In this document: in pieces, positions 1 through 7,721 of the stretch
Numbering within the stretch: position 1 is the stretch's first letter
How the letters are laid out: each line of letters opens with the position of its first letter
Assembly: GCF_011745145.1 (NCBI RefSeq)
Contig: NZ_CP050191.1
Coordinates: forward strand, 5,006,325-5,070,324
DNA length: 64,000 nucleotides
Source of the DNA: Mycobacterium sp. DL440
Lineage (GTDB): Bacteria; Actinomycetota; Actinomycetes; Mycobacteriales; Mycobacteriaceae
Direction: 5' to 3'
Notes under the pieces: generated by a model
Seen by the model: the letters and a program-made list of their open reading frames with translations, nothing else
The model's database searches: none
Told to the model about the DNA's origin: nothing
Program-made: the position numbers and the translations under genes

Positions 1-359
1 AGAAAGCCGCGGCCAAGAAGACTCCGGCCAAGGCCGCGAAGAAAGCTCCGGCGAAGAAGGCCCCGGCCAAGAAAGCCCCGCCCGCTCCGCCTGCGGCTCC
101 GTCCGCCGCCGCTGCGCCCCCGGCCGAGCCGGCGCCTGCTCCTGTGATCCCGTTGCCGGATGTCGCCAAGGCAGCCAAAGAGGCTGCCGCCCAAGCCAAG
201 TCGACTGTCACCTCGGCCGCCAACCCGGTGTCGGGCCCGGTGCCGTCCCCGTTGGCCGACCCCCCGTCGTCCAAACTGCCGCTGGTGGCGGTGGTGGCCG
301 TGGGTGTTTTGGCTCTGCTCCTGGTTGTGCTCAGCCGCCGAAATTCCGAGGACAGCTGA
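1..359 (+). CDS. hns: Hns-like nucleoid protein, 3' part only
   Basis: The window opens inside this gene; the frame starting at base 3 gives the last ~118 residues. They begin with Lys/Ala/Pro repeats of the AKKAPAKK type, pass through a Pro/Ala linker and a KAAKEAAAQAKS segment, and end with one hydrophobic helix (LVAVVAVGVLALLLVVL) followed by RRNSEDS. That layout, a basic histone-like tail plus a C-terminal membrane anchor, is that of M. tuberculosis Rv3852 (Hns), a DNA-binding protein held at the membrane. The conserved genes that follow (rraA, ethA, ethR) keep the Rv3852-Rv3855 order, which supports orthology. The N-terminus and start lie outside the window. Confidence 0.8.
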   Translation, partial: KAAAKKTPAKAAKKAPAKKAPAKKAPPAPPAAPSAAAAPPAEPAPAPVIPLPDVAKAAKEAAAQAKSTVTSAANPVSGPVPSPLADPPSSKLPLVAVVAVGVLALLLVVLSRRNSEDS

Positions 360-366
360 CCTCGGC

Positions 367-397
367 TTGACCCTGACGCGACGTCAGGGCCAATAGT
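367..397 (+). promoter_or_regulatory. MerR-type promoter/operator, leaderless start
   Basis: A -35-like TTGACC (367-372) and a -10-like CAATAG (391-396) lie about 18 bp apart, and the spacer holds the 19-bp dyad CCCTGACGCGACGTCAGGG (371-389). A dyad inside a long spacer is the standard arrangement for MerR-family activators, which untwist the DNA. Only 7 bp separate the -10 from the ATG at 404, so the transcript is probably leaderless. Autoregulation by the gene that follows is inferred. Confidence 0.65.
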
Positions 398-403
398 GGC
401 CTC

Positions 404-1168
404 ATGCACGCAGGTCCGCAGGTGAGATCCGTCGGTGCGGTCGCCGCGCTGACGGAGATCTCGGTGCGGACCCTGCATCACTACGACCACGTCGGTCTGG
501 TGGTGCCCAGCGTGCGTACCGCGGCGGGTTACCGCGGCTACACCGACGCCGATATCGAGCGATTGCACCTGGTGCTGGTGTACCGGTCGGTCGGGCTGGC
601 GCTGGATCAGATCCGGTCTCTGCTCGACGATCCCGATGCCGACGTGCTCGCCCACCTGCAACGCCAGCACAGCCTGCTGTGTGATCAGGCCGAGCAGCTT
701 CAGCAGACCATCAAGGCAGTGGAGGAATTGATGAGCGCCCACAACCAGGGAATTCAGCTCACCGCCGAGGAGCAGGTGGAGATCTTCGGCAGTGCGGTTT
801 TCGACGAGTACGCCGAGGAGGCCGAACAGCGCTGGGCCGACACCGAGGAATGGAAGCAGTCCCGCCAACGCACCGCGCAGATGACCAAGCAGGACTGGAT
901 CGAGTTCAAGACGGAGAACGACGCGCTGCTCGCGGCACTTGCCGAGGGTAAGCGCGCCGGGGTACGGCCTGGGTCGGCGCAGGCGGACGAGCTGGCGGCC
1001 CGGCATCGCGCCAACATTTCCCGGTTCTACGACTGCAGCGACGACATGCACGTCTGCCTGGCGCAGATGTATCTGGCGGATGAGCGGTTCACCCGCTACT
1101 ACGACGGAATCGAACCGGGCCTGGCCCAGTTCGTGCACGACATCATCGTGCAAAGCATCGCCGGCTAG
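404..1168 (+). CDS. MerR-family regulator with TipAS ligand domain
   Basis: The 254-residue protein has an N-terminal MerR winged helix-turn-helix (about residues 8-75; motif [19 protein letters not shown] and [14 protein letters not shown]), a dimerisation helix (about 80-115) and a C-terminal all-helical domain (about 120-250) containing [20 protein letters not shown], typical of the TipA antibiotic-sensing (TipAS) domain. TipA proteins bind drug-like ligands and activate their own promoter, and the dyad directly upstream fits that. It sits between hns and rraA, where M. tuberculosis has no gene, so it looks like a local insertion. The ligand is unknown. Confidence 0.85.
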   Translation: MHAGPQVRSVGAVAALTEISVRTLHHYDHVGLVVPSVRTAAGYRGYTDADIERLHLVLVYRSVGLALDQIRSLLDDPDADVLAHLQRQHSLLCDQAEQLQQTIKAVEELMSAHNQGIQLTAEEQVEIFGSAVFDEYAEEAEQRWADTEEWKQSRQRTAQMTKQDWIEFKTENDALLAALAEGKRAGVRPGSAQADELAARHRANISRFYDCSDDMHVCLAQMYLADERFTRYYDGIEPGLAQFVHDIIVQSIAG

Positions 1169-1188
1169 CCGGCTGCGATAATCGCCGG

Positions 1189-1668
1189 GTGAGTATCGAA
1201 CCGCGCGCCACCGCTGATCTGGTCGACGAGATCTACCCCGACGTCCGTAGCTGCGACCTGCAGTTGCAGAACTACGGCGGCAAGGCCATGTTCGCCGGGC
1301 CGATCACCACGGTGCGCTGTTTCCAGGACAACGCGCTGCTCAAGTCGATCCTGTCGACCCCGGGCAACGGCGGGGTGCTGGTGGTCGACGGCGACGGGTC
1401 GCTGCACACCGCGCTGGTGGGCGACATCATCGCCGGGTTGGCCGCAGACAACGGTTGGTCCGGGGTGATCGTGCACGGCGCGGTGCGCGACGCCGCCGCG
1501 CTGCGCACCATCGGCGTCGGGATCAAGGCGCTGGGCACCAACCCCCGCAAGGGCACCAAGACCGGCGAGGGTGAGCGCGACGTCGAGGTCAGCTTCGGCG
1601 GCGTGACCTTCGTCCCGGGCGAGATCGCCTATGCCGACGAGGACGGCATCGTGCTGGTCGCTCCCTAA
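1189..1668 (+). CDS. rraA: RraA-family protein (formerly called MenG)
   Basis: This 159-residue protein matches the RraA fold: [14 protein letters not shown] near residue 27, the glycine-rich [11 protein letters not shown], and [15 protein letters not shown] with the conserved Arg/Asp of the active-site pocket. Family members either inhibit RNase E-type ribonucleases (RraA) or act as divalent-metal 4-hydroxy-4-methyl-2-oxoglutarate/oxaloacetate lyases; the old menG label is a misannotation. The M. tuberculosis equivalent is Rv3853. The GTG start at 1189 gives the conserved N-terminus [12 protein letters not shown]. Which of the two activities applies cannot be read from the sequence. Confidence 0.85.
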   Translation: MSIEPRATADLVDEIYPDVRSCDLQLQNYGGKAMFAGPITTVRCFQDNALLKSILSTPGNGGVLVVDGDGSLHTALVGDIIAGLAADNGWSGVIVHGAVRDAAALRTIGVGIKALGTNPRKGTKTGEGERDVEVSFGGVTFVPGEIAYADEDGIVLVAP

Positions 1669-1674
1669 CCGCGA

Positions 1675-1726
1675 GCAGACGCAAACTCGCCCTTTTCTCA
1701 CGGGAAAAGGGCGAGTTTACGTCTGC
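1675..1726. terminator. Long hairpin between convergent rraA and ethA
   Basis: Two 23-nt arms (1675-1697 and 1704-1726) are complementary except for one C-A mismatch and enclose a 6-nt loop. The hairpin fills the gap between two converging stop codons and can fold from either strand, so it is a plausible bidirectional terminator. There is no U tract, as is common in mycobacteria. Confidence 0.6.
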
Positions 1727-1738
1727 TGGGCTGGGAAA

Positions 1739-3208
1739 CTAAACCTTCACGGTGGCACGGTGTTTGGTGAAGAGCAGCGACTCCTCGTCGACCTTGCCGT
1801 AGCGGATGGTGCGCATGTCGAAGAAGTAGTTCTGCTTGAGCTTCCACGGCGCTTCCGAACCTGACTTCGGCAAGGTGTCCATGGCGCGCCGGAAGTAGCC
1901 CGGGGTGAAGTCCATGAACGGCAGTTCGTCGACACTGCCACCGGGGTGCTGCGGCTCGACGCGGTCGAAACCGTTGGCGTCCATGTAGTTCAGCACGCGG
2001 CAGATGAACTCTGACACCAGATCGGCTTTCAGCGTCCACGATGCGTTGGTGTACCCGAACGTGATGGCCATGTTTGGCACACCGGAGAGCATCAGGCCTT
2101 TGTAGGTCATGCTCTCGGTCAGGTCGATCGGCTGACCGTTGCGGTACGCCACTGCGCCGCCGAACAACTGCATGTTCAGACCGGTTGCGGTGACGATGAT
2201 GTCGGCCTGCAACTCCTCACCGGAGGTCAGCTTGATGCCGGTTTCGGTGAAGGTGTCGATGGTGTCGGTGACAACGCCGGCCTTTCCAGAGCGGATGGCC
2301 TTGAACAGATCCCCGTTGGGGGCCAGGCAGACTCGCTCGTCCCACGGGGCGTAGCTGGGGCTGAAGTGCTTGTCGTAGTCGAAGTCCTGGGGCAGGCGGC
2401 GGGTCCCCATCTTGCGCAAGAACTGCTTGAAGATCGACGGGAAGCGGCGTGCGATCTGGTACTGGCCGGTGCTGTAACCGATCTGCTTCCACCGGTTGAC
2501 GAAGTGCGCCAGGTCCTTCGGCAGGTACTTGTTGGTCTTCACGGCCACCGGATCGACCAGCGGCAGCGACCCGACGTAGGTGGGCGAGCGCTGCAGCATC
2601 GTGACGTGTCCGACGCCGCCGCTGACCAGCGACGGGATCAGGGTGATGGCGGTGGCGCCGGAACCGATCACGACCATCTTCTTGCCCGTGTAGTCCAGGT
2701 CCTCGGGCCAGTGCTGCGGGTGGACGATCTGGCCCTTGAAGTTCTCGGCCCCCGGGAACTCGGGCGAGTAGCCCTCGTCGTAGTTGTAGTAGCCGCTGCA
2801 CACCGACAGGAACGACGCGGTGATCTGCTTGGCTTCGCCGTTGTGCTCGACGCTGACGGTCCAGCGGTTGTCGGCATCCGACCAGTCCACCGAGAGGACG
2901 CGGTGGCCCGTGCGGATGTGGTTCCTGATGCCGTTCTCGTCGGCGGCCTCGTTGATGTAGTTCCAGATCGACTGTCCGTCGGCGATGGACTTGGCCGATT
3001 CCCACGGCTTGAACCGGAACCCGAGGGTGAACATGTCCGAGTCGGAGCGGATACCCGGGTACTTGAACAGGTCCCAGGTGCCGCCGATGTTCTCGCGACG
3101 CTCGAGGAGTACGTAACTCTTGGTGGGGCAGCGGTCCTGCAGGTGCCAGGCCGTGCTGATGCCGGAGATGCCGGCGCCGACGATCACAACATCGAAATGT
3201 TCGGTCAT
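1739..3208 (-). CDS. ethA: EthA Baeyer-Villiger monooxygenase
   Basis: A 489-residue flavoprotein, the same length as M. tuberculosis EthA (Rv3854c). It shows the FAD dinucleotide fold GAGISG (residues 11-16), the Baeyer-Villiger fingerprint F-x-G-x3-H-x3-W-P at 157-168 (FKGQIVHPQHWP) and a second nucleotide motif GSGATA (182-187) for NADPH. EthA inserts oxygen next to ketones and also activates thioamide and thiourea prodrugs such as ethionamide; these activities are family knowledge. The gene is divergent from ethR across a 78-bp operator region, which implies repression by EthR. Confidence 0.93.
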   Translation of the reverse strand: MTEHFDVVIVGAGISGISTAWHLQDRCPTKSYVLLERRENIGGTWDLFKYPGIRSDSDMFTLGFRFKPWESAKSIADGQSIWNYINEAADENGIRNHIRTGHRVLSVDWSDADNRWTVSVEHNGEAKQITASFLSVCSGYYNYDEGYSPEFPGAENFKGQIVHPQHWPEDLDYTGKKMVVIGSGATAITLIPSLVSGGVGHVTMLQRSPTYVGSLPLVDPVAVKTNKYLPKDLAHFVNRWKQIGYSTGQYQIARRFPSIFKQFLRKMGTRRLPQDFDYDKHFSPSYAPWDERVCLAPNGDLFKAIRSGKAGVVTDTIDTFTETGIKLTSGEELQADIIVTATGLNMQLFGGAVAYRNGQPIDLTESMTYKGLMLSGVPNMAITFGYTNASWTLKADLVSEFICRVLNYMDANGFDRVEPQHPGGSVDELPFMDFTPGYFRRAMDTLPKSGSEAPWKLKQNYFFDMRTIRYGKVDEESLLFTKHRATVKV

Positions 3209-3221
3209 GGGACCGACGGTA

Positions 3222-3276
3222 TCAACACGGTGTTGAGTGGGTCAACAGTATGTTGATAAATTCAACACAGTGTTAT
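3222..3276. promoter_or_regulatory. EthR operator: three palindromes at 20-bp steps
   Basis: Three 15-bp inverted repeats of form TCAACAnnnTGTTGA start at 3222, 3242 and 3262. The third ends in TAT instead of TGA. The constant 20-bp period places every site on the same DNA face. The array fills the ethA-ethR gap. M. tuberculosis EthR is known to bind a ~55-bp ethA operator cooperatively as several dimers, and this array is 55 bp long. Confidence 0.85.
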
Positions 3277-3286
3277 CGTGCTGGAT

Positions 3287-3928
3287 GTGACCACCTCCAG
3301 TACGGCGCGCGCCCCGCGCGGTCGCCGCGCCGCCCGGCCGTCGGGCGACGACCGTGAGGCGGCCATCCTCGCGACCGCCAGGCAGCTGCTGGAGACCAAG
3401 AAATTCACCGACATATCGGTCGATGACCTGGCCAAAGGCGCCGGAATCTCCCGGCCCACCTTCTACTTCTACTTCCCCTCGAAGGAAGCCGTGCTGCTGT
3501 CGCTGATCGACCCGCTGATCAAGCGGGCCGACACCGGATTCGACAGTGCACTGGAAGACATGCCGACCGATCCCAAGCGGGCCATCCGGCACGGGATCGA
3601 GATCTTCGTCAGCTCGTTCGGGTCACATCCGGCCACCGCACGCGCCGGCACCGAGGCACTGAACAGCAGCCCGGAGTTCCGCGTGTTCTGGTCCGGGCTG
3701 ATGCAGAAATGGATCAACCTGACTGCGGCCCTGATCGCCGCCGAGCGCGACCGCGGCGCCGCCCCGGACACTATTCCCGCCATGGACCTGGCGACCTCGC
3801 TCAACCTGATGAACGAGCGCACCATCATGGCGGCGCTGGCCGCCGAACAACCCGCGGTCGACTACGACAAGGTGGTCGACACCCTTGCCCACATCTGGCT
3901 GACCAGCATCTACGGCGAGGCCCGCTAA
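3287..3928 (+). CDS. ethR: EthR, TetR-family repressor of ethA
   Basis: The first ~60 residues carry the TetR DNA-binding domain (ISVDDLAKGAGISRPTFYFYFPSKEAVLL), nearly identical to M. tuberculosis EthR (Rv3855); FMQKW-like (LMQKWI), AERDRGAAP and the C-terminal IWLTSIYGE also match. The GTG at 3287 (MTTSS...) aligns with the known EthR start, whereas the in-frame GTG at 3278 would add three residues and overlap the operator. EthR represses ethA and its ligand-binding core opens the dimer on binding hydrophobic ligands. The product is 213 residues with this start. Confidence 0.92.
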   Translation: MTTSSTARAPRGRRAARPSGDDREAAILATARQLLETKKFTDISVDDLAKGAGISRPTFYFYFPSKEAVLLSLIDPLIKRADTGFDSALEDMPTDPKRAIRHGIEIFVSSFGSHPATARAGTEALNSSPEFRVFWSGLMQKWINLTAALIAAERDRGAAPDTIPAMDLATSLNLMNERTIMAALAAEQPAVDYDKVVDTLAHIWLTSIYGEAR

Positions 3929-3945
3929 CCCGTCCGGCGCCTATG

Positions 3946-3959
3946 CGAACATATGTTCG
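3946..3959. promoter_or_regulatory. LexA/SOS box over the dinB start codon
   Basis: CGAACATATGTTCG is a perfect 14-bp palindrome matching the actinobacterial LexA box (CGAAC-N4-GTTCG). Its right arm contains the ATG at 3953 and touches the GTG at 3959, so LexA bound here would block initiation directly. Confidence 0.75.
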
Positions 3960-5158
3960 TGTCCGAACCTGCGGCCATCCTGCACGCTGATCTCGATTCG
4001 TTCTACGCATCGGTCGAGCAGCGCGACGACCCGGCGCTGAGAGGCCGCCCCGTGATCGTCGGCGGTGGCGTGGTGCTGGCGGCCAGTTACGAGGCCAAGG
4101 CGTTCGGGGTCCGCACCGCGATGAGCGGTGGCCAGGCCCGGGCGCTGTGCCCGCACGCCATCGTGGTGCCGCCGCGAATGTCGGCATATTCGGAGGCCAG
4201 CGGGCACGTGTTCGAGGTCTTCCACGACACGACGCCGGTGGTCGAGCCGCTGTCGGTGGACGAGGCGTTTCTCGACGTGTCCGGGTTGGGCCGGGTGTCC
4301 GGCACTCCGGTGGAGATCGCCCGACGGCTGCGCGAACAGGTCAGCGAGCAGGTGGGCCTGCCCATCACTGTCGGCATCGCGCGGACAAAGTTCCTGGCCA
4401 AGGTGGCCAGCCAGGTGGCCAAGCCGGACGGCCTGCTGCTGGTGCCGCCCGATCGCGAGCTGGCGTTCCTGCACCCACTGCCGGTGCGCCGGCTCTGGGG
4501 TGTGGGCGCCAAGACCGCCGAGAAGCTACACGCCCACGGCATCGAGACCGTCGCCGACGTGGCCGAGCTGCCCGAGTCGGCCCTGCGCCCCATGGTCGGC
4601 GGCGCCATGGCGCGACAGCTCTATGCGCTGTCGCGCAACATCGATCGACGCCGGGTGACGACGGGGGTCCGGCGGAGTTCCGTCGGCGCCCAACGCGCAC
4701 TCGGGCGGCGCGGCAACACGATGTCGGCCGCGGAGGTGGATGTCGTGGTGGTCAACCTCGTCGACCGCATCACCCGCCGCATGCGGGGAGCGGGGCGTAC
4801 TGGTCGGACCGTCGTATTGCGTTTGCGCTTCGACGATTTCGGGCGGGCCACCCGGTCGCACACCATGCCTCGGGCCACCGCCTCGACCGATGCGGTCCTG
4901 GGTGCGGCCCGCGCGCTGGTGACCGCCGCCGCGCCGGTGATCGCCGAGCGGGGGCTGACCCTGATCGGGTTCGCGGTGTCCAACATCGACCACCAGGGCA
5001 GCCAGCAGTTGGAACTGCCCTTTGACTCGGAACCAGATCCGGTGGCCATCGACGGCGCGATCGACGAGGTACGTCATCGGTTCGGCAATGCGATGTTGAC
5101 CCGTGGCGTACTGGTCGGCCGCGATCCCGGTCTGGAGATGCCGACGCTGCCCTACTAG
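3953..5158 (+). CDS. dinB: Y-family DNA polymerase IV (DinB3-like)
   Basis: A 401-residue translesion polymerase. Catalytic carboxylates lie in HADLDSFYASVEQ (Asp13) and LSVDEAFLDV (Asp103, Glu104). The thumb helix-hairpin-helix region follows (RRLWGVGAKTAEKL), then the little-finger domain, and a beta-clamp binding motif QLELPF at 352-357. It is closer to the third DinB copy of M. smegmatis, which also lies beside ethA/ethR, than to M. tuberculosis Rv3056. Start choice is ATG 3953 or GTG 3959; both overlap the SOS box. The stop overlaps the stop of the next, convergent gene within one CTAG. Confidence 0.9.
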   Translation: MFVSEPAAILHADLDSFYASVEQRDDPALRGRPVIVGGGVVLAASYEAKAFGVRTAMSGGQARALCPHAIVVPPRMSAYSEASGHVFEVFHDTTPVVEPLSVDEAFLDVSGLGRVSGTPVEIARRLREQVSEQVGLPITVGIARTKFLAKVASQVAKPDGLLLVPPDRELAFLHPLPVRRLWGVGAKTAEKLHAHGIETVADVAELPESALRPMVGGAMARQLYALSRNIDRRRVTTGVRRSSVGAQRALGRRGNTMSAAEVDVVVVNLVDRITRRMRGAGRTGRTVVLRLRFDDFGRATRSHTMPRATASTDAVLGAARALVTAAAPVIAERGLTLIGFAVSNIDHQGSQQLELPFDSEPDPVAIDGAIDEVRHRFGNAMLTRGVLVGRDPGLEMPTLPY

Positions 5159-5586
5159 ACCAGTTGCGCGGCAACGAATCCGGCCAGCAGCACGGCGAAT
5201 CCACCGATCTCGCCGGCGATGAGGGCCAGCATCCCCGCATGCAGGCCTGCGGTGGGCCGCTCGAACTGGTTGGTGGTGTCACGCTTGGCGCCGTGCTCGA
5301 TGTAGGCGGCGATGGCCACGACGAAAAAGAACACGAGCACCATTGCGGCGGTGAGGTTAACCCAGGTGGGCCAGGCGCTGAGTTCGACGAATACCGCGAC
5401 CAGCAGCGTCGCGAACGAATACAGCAGGGCGGCTCGGTGGGCGATGTCCACGTAGGGGTGGGCGAGGTGGTTCTCACTGGTTGCCATCTGCCGGTACTTC
5501 CACACACCCAGCACCAGGGCCAGTAGGAAGATCAGGCCGGCGGCGAGCAGGGTGATGACGGTGTCGATGCCGAGTTCCGCGTGCAT
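5155..5586 (-). CDS. Four-helix integral membrane protein, unknown
   Basis: 143 residues with four predicted membrane helices (about residues 9-28, 54-72, 77-95, 118-140) and little outside the membrane. A conserved-looking loop HPYVDIAHRAALLYSFATLL precedes helix 2. I recognise it only as a conserved mycobacterial membrane protein without assigned function. Its first 55 bp overlap the 3' end of the monooxygenase gene upstream on the same strand, so the two may be cotranscribed or the monooxygenase tail may be mis-extended. Confidence 0.6.
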   Translation of the reverse strand: MHAELGIDTVITLLAAGLIFLLALVLGVWKYRQMATSENHLAHPYVDIAHRAALLYSFATLLVAVFVELSAWPTWVNLTAAMVLVFFFVVAIAAYIEHGAKRDTTNQFERPTAGLHAGMLALIAGEIGGFAVLLAGFVAAQLV

Positions 5587-6692
5587 CGCGTGAGTTTACG
5601 AGCTTGTCGAATACCGCCGGTCACCCGTAGTGCGGCATTGCGCGCCAGCACACCGGAAGCGGTGGCCGGGACGATCACCCGGGAACCCGGACCCATCCGG
5701 CGCTGCCGCGGCATCACGAGGCGGCGGTGTCGACGCTCGTATTCGCGCAGGGCCGTCGCGGGGTCGTCCCGGTTGGCCGCCACGCAGTCGGAAAGCGTTG
5801 CCGCACCGGCGATTGCCAGGCTCGATCCGTCCCCGAGCAGCGATACGCATGAGGCCGCGTCACCGAGCAGAACGATCCGCCCGCACGACCAGGTGTCCAT
5901 GCGGACGCGGCTGACCGAGTCGAAGTAGAGGTCGGGGGCCTCCCGCATCTGCCGCAGCAGGTCGGGCACCCGCCATCCCATGCCGGCGTATGCGTCGGCG
6001 ACGACGTCCTTGTGCGCCGACGAGTCGCGGTGGTCGAAGTCCGGCAGCGCCCGGTGGCGGAAGATGAACGCGGCGATGCCGCGACCGGTCGCCGGGTGCA
6101 CGGCCGCCATACGTCCGGGCTCGTTGTACATCAGGACGGTGTCGCCGTCCGCCGCCTCGGCCAGGTCGACGGTGGCGACGTACATGCCGAGGTGCTCGAT
6201 GAAGCCCGTTCCGACCACCAATTCCCGTACCCGCGAATGCAACCCGTCGGCGCCTACCACCAGATCGAATTCCTGCGGGCCGGCCTGCTCGAAGGTGACC
6301 TCGACGCCAGTGGCGTTCTGACTCAGCGAGGTGACCGTGTCGCCGTACCGGTATTCGGCGGCGTCGCGCCCGGCGTCGGCCAGGATGGCGGCCAGATCGC
6401 TACGGGGAATCTCGATTCCTTTCCCCAGTTGCATCGGCGCCCACCCGATGCGCCGGCCGCCCCGGTCTACGGCACTGAGCCCGGTGGCCCGGGTCGCCGC
6501 AGACCTGAGCGCAGGCAGCACTCCCATGCGCTCCGCGACGCCGTACGCCGGACCCCGCACGTCGACCGGACTACCACTGGACCGGTCACCACCGGCGCGT
6601 TCGACGACCGTGACCGCCATTCCCGACCGGGCCATCCAGAACGCCGCGGTCGAGCCGGCCACCCCCGCACCCACGATGAGCACCGTGTTCAT
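5532..6692 (-). CDS. FAD-dependent aromatic-ring-type monooxygenase
   Basis: 386 residues of the PHBH/TetX class: N-terminal GAGVAG (8-13), the DG motif VVGADGLHSRVR about residue 155, and the GD motif VLLGDAASCVSLLGDGSS about residue 280. These enzymes hydroxylate aromatic or polycyclic substrates using NAD(P)H, FAD and O2. The last ~20 residues (RNSASTPSSPCSPPA) are low in information and lie over the next gene, so the true family core ends before them. It is divergent from a TetR gene around one large palindrome, hence likely repressed by it. A GAAAGG Shine-Dalgarno lies upstream of the ATG. Substrate unknown. Confidence 0.85.
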   Translation of the reverse strand: MNTVLIVGAGVAGSTAAFWMARSGMAVTVVERAGGDRSSGSPVDVRGPAYGVAERMGVLPALRSAATRATGLSAVDRGGRRIGWAPMQLGKGIEIPRSDLAAILADAGRDAAEYRYGDTVTSLSQNATGVEVTFEQAGPQEFDLVVGADGLHSRVRELVVGTGFIEHLGMYVATVDLAEAADGDTVLMYNEPGRMAAVHPATGRGIAAFIFRHRALPDFDHRDSSAHKDVVADAYAGMGWRVPDLLRQMREAPDLYFDSVSRVRMDTWSCGRIVLLGDAASCVSLLGDGSSLAIAGAATLSDCVAANRDDPATALREYERRHRRLVMPRQRRMGPGSRVIVPATASGVLARNAALRVTGGIRQARKLTRCTRNSASTPSSPCSPPA

Positions 6693-6704
6693 CTCTGCAC
6701 CTTT

Positions 6705-6736
6705 CTGCAGTTAGTGCAATATTGCACTAACTGCAG
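6705..6736. promoter_or_regulatory. 32-bp perfect palindromic TetR operator
   Basis: Bases 6705-6736 form an uninterrupted 32-bp palindrome centred between 6720 and 6721; its core is TTAGTGCAATATTGCACTAA with CTGCAG at each end. It lies in the 59-bp gap between the divergent monooxygenase and TetR genes, so one bound repressor could shut both promoters. A -10-like TATACA follows at 6738-6743, which would make the tetR transcript nearly leaderless. Confidence 0.85.
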
Positions 6737-6751
6737 TTATACACTCGATGC

Positions 6752-7369
6752 ATGCCCGCCGATACCGCCGCCGCCTCGCTACGCGAGCGCAAGCGCGAAC
6801 GCACCCGCGCCGCCATCGTCGACGCCGCGCTCAAGCTGTTCGCCGCCAACGGATACGACGGCACGACGGTGGCCGATATCGCCGCGGCCGCTGATATCGC
6901 GCCGCGCACGTTCTTCAGCTATTTCGCCAGTAAGGACGACGTGTTGTTGCCGGGTGCCGACGCCCGGGTGCATGCCGCCCTCGACGCCATCGCGGAGCGC
7001 GGCCCCGAGGATCGTCCTGCCGATGTGCTACTGCGGGCCCTCGGCTCGGTGATCGACGGCGGCCACGACTTCGCCGACAAAGAGGGTGCGCTGCGCTTCC
7101 GGCTGGTTCAAACCATTCCGGCGATTCGGGGACGTGCACTGCAGTACCAGCTCGACGCCCAGCGGGAGATCGCGCAGCACCTGCAGGCGGCGTACGCCGA
7201 CGAGCTCGACACCGTCGCCGCGGGTGCCATCGTCGGGGCCTTTGTCGGCGCGGTAACCGGCGCCGTCCAGGCCATGGTCGACACCGGCATACCCGCCGGC
7301 CACGAGGCCCGCGCCCGGGCCTTGCGGCGGGCCACTGAGATCGCGCTGCGGCCGTGGCAGCGGAATTGA
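6752..7369 (+). CDS. TetR-family regulator of the monooxygenase
   Basis: 205 residues. Residues about 12-60 form the TetR helix-turn-helix (RAAIVDAALKLFAANGYDGTTVADIAAAADIAPRTFFSYFASKDDVLL); the rest is an all-helical ligand domain of the kind seen in acyl-like TetR regulators (AIVGAFVGAVTGAVQAMVD). The start ATG at 6752 lies 15 bp beyond the palindrome. Divergent placement with the flavin monooxygenase suggests it senses the substrate or product of that enzyme; this is inference. Confidence 0.88.
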   Translation: MPADTAAASLRERKRERTRAAIVDAALKLFAANGYDGTTVADIAAAADIAPRTFFSYFASKDDVLLPGADARVHAALDAIAERGPEDRPADVLLRALGSVIDGGHDFADKEGALRFRLVQTIPAIRGRALQYQLDAQREIAQHLQAAYADELDTVAAGAIVGAFVGAVTGAVQAMVDTGIPAGHEARARALRRATEIALRPWQRN

Positions 7370-7385
7370 CCACGAAATCTGAGTA

Positions 7386-7721
7386 ATGTCCCCCATCCAC
7401 AGCACCACGGACTACGACAAGCTGCGAAACATGAACGCATTCAACGACTCATCCAGGGTCACCGCCGCATTCTTCCTCCAGGCCGCCATCGCCTTCGGGG
7501 CGAGTTTTCTCGGTCTGCTCGGCGGGGTCCTGTTCCTGCCACTGGATCTGTGGCAGCGACTGTTTCTGGCGATGACCGTCCTGTTCCTCGTGACGAGCTC
7601 GTTCACCCTGGCCAAGGTGATCCGCGATCAGCAGGAAGCCACCACCATCCGGGTGCGGCTCGACGAGGCCAGGATGGAAAAGCTGATCGCCGAACATAAT
7701 CCGTTCACCTCAGCCGCCTGA
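7386..7721 (+). CDS. YiaA/YiaB-family inner membrane protein
   Basis: Two closely spaced hydrophobic helices (VTAAFFLQAAIAFGASFLGL and LWQRLFLAMTVLFLVTSSFT) joined by a short LPLD turn, then a charged tail AKVIRDQQEATTIRVRLDEARMEKL. This is the YiaAB two-helix domain of unknown function. ATG 7386 gives 111 residues; a second ATG at 7431 (MNAFND) would start closer to the conserved domain, and neither has a clear ribosome site. It converges with the PHP gene, overlapping it by 12 bp. Confidence 0.75.
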   Translation: MSPIHSTTDYDKLRNMNAFNDSSRVTAAFFLQAAIAFGASFLGLLGGVLFLPLDLWQRLFLAMTVLFLVTSSFTLAKVIRDQQEATTIRVRLDEARMEKLIAEHNPFTSAA

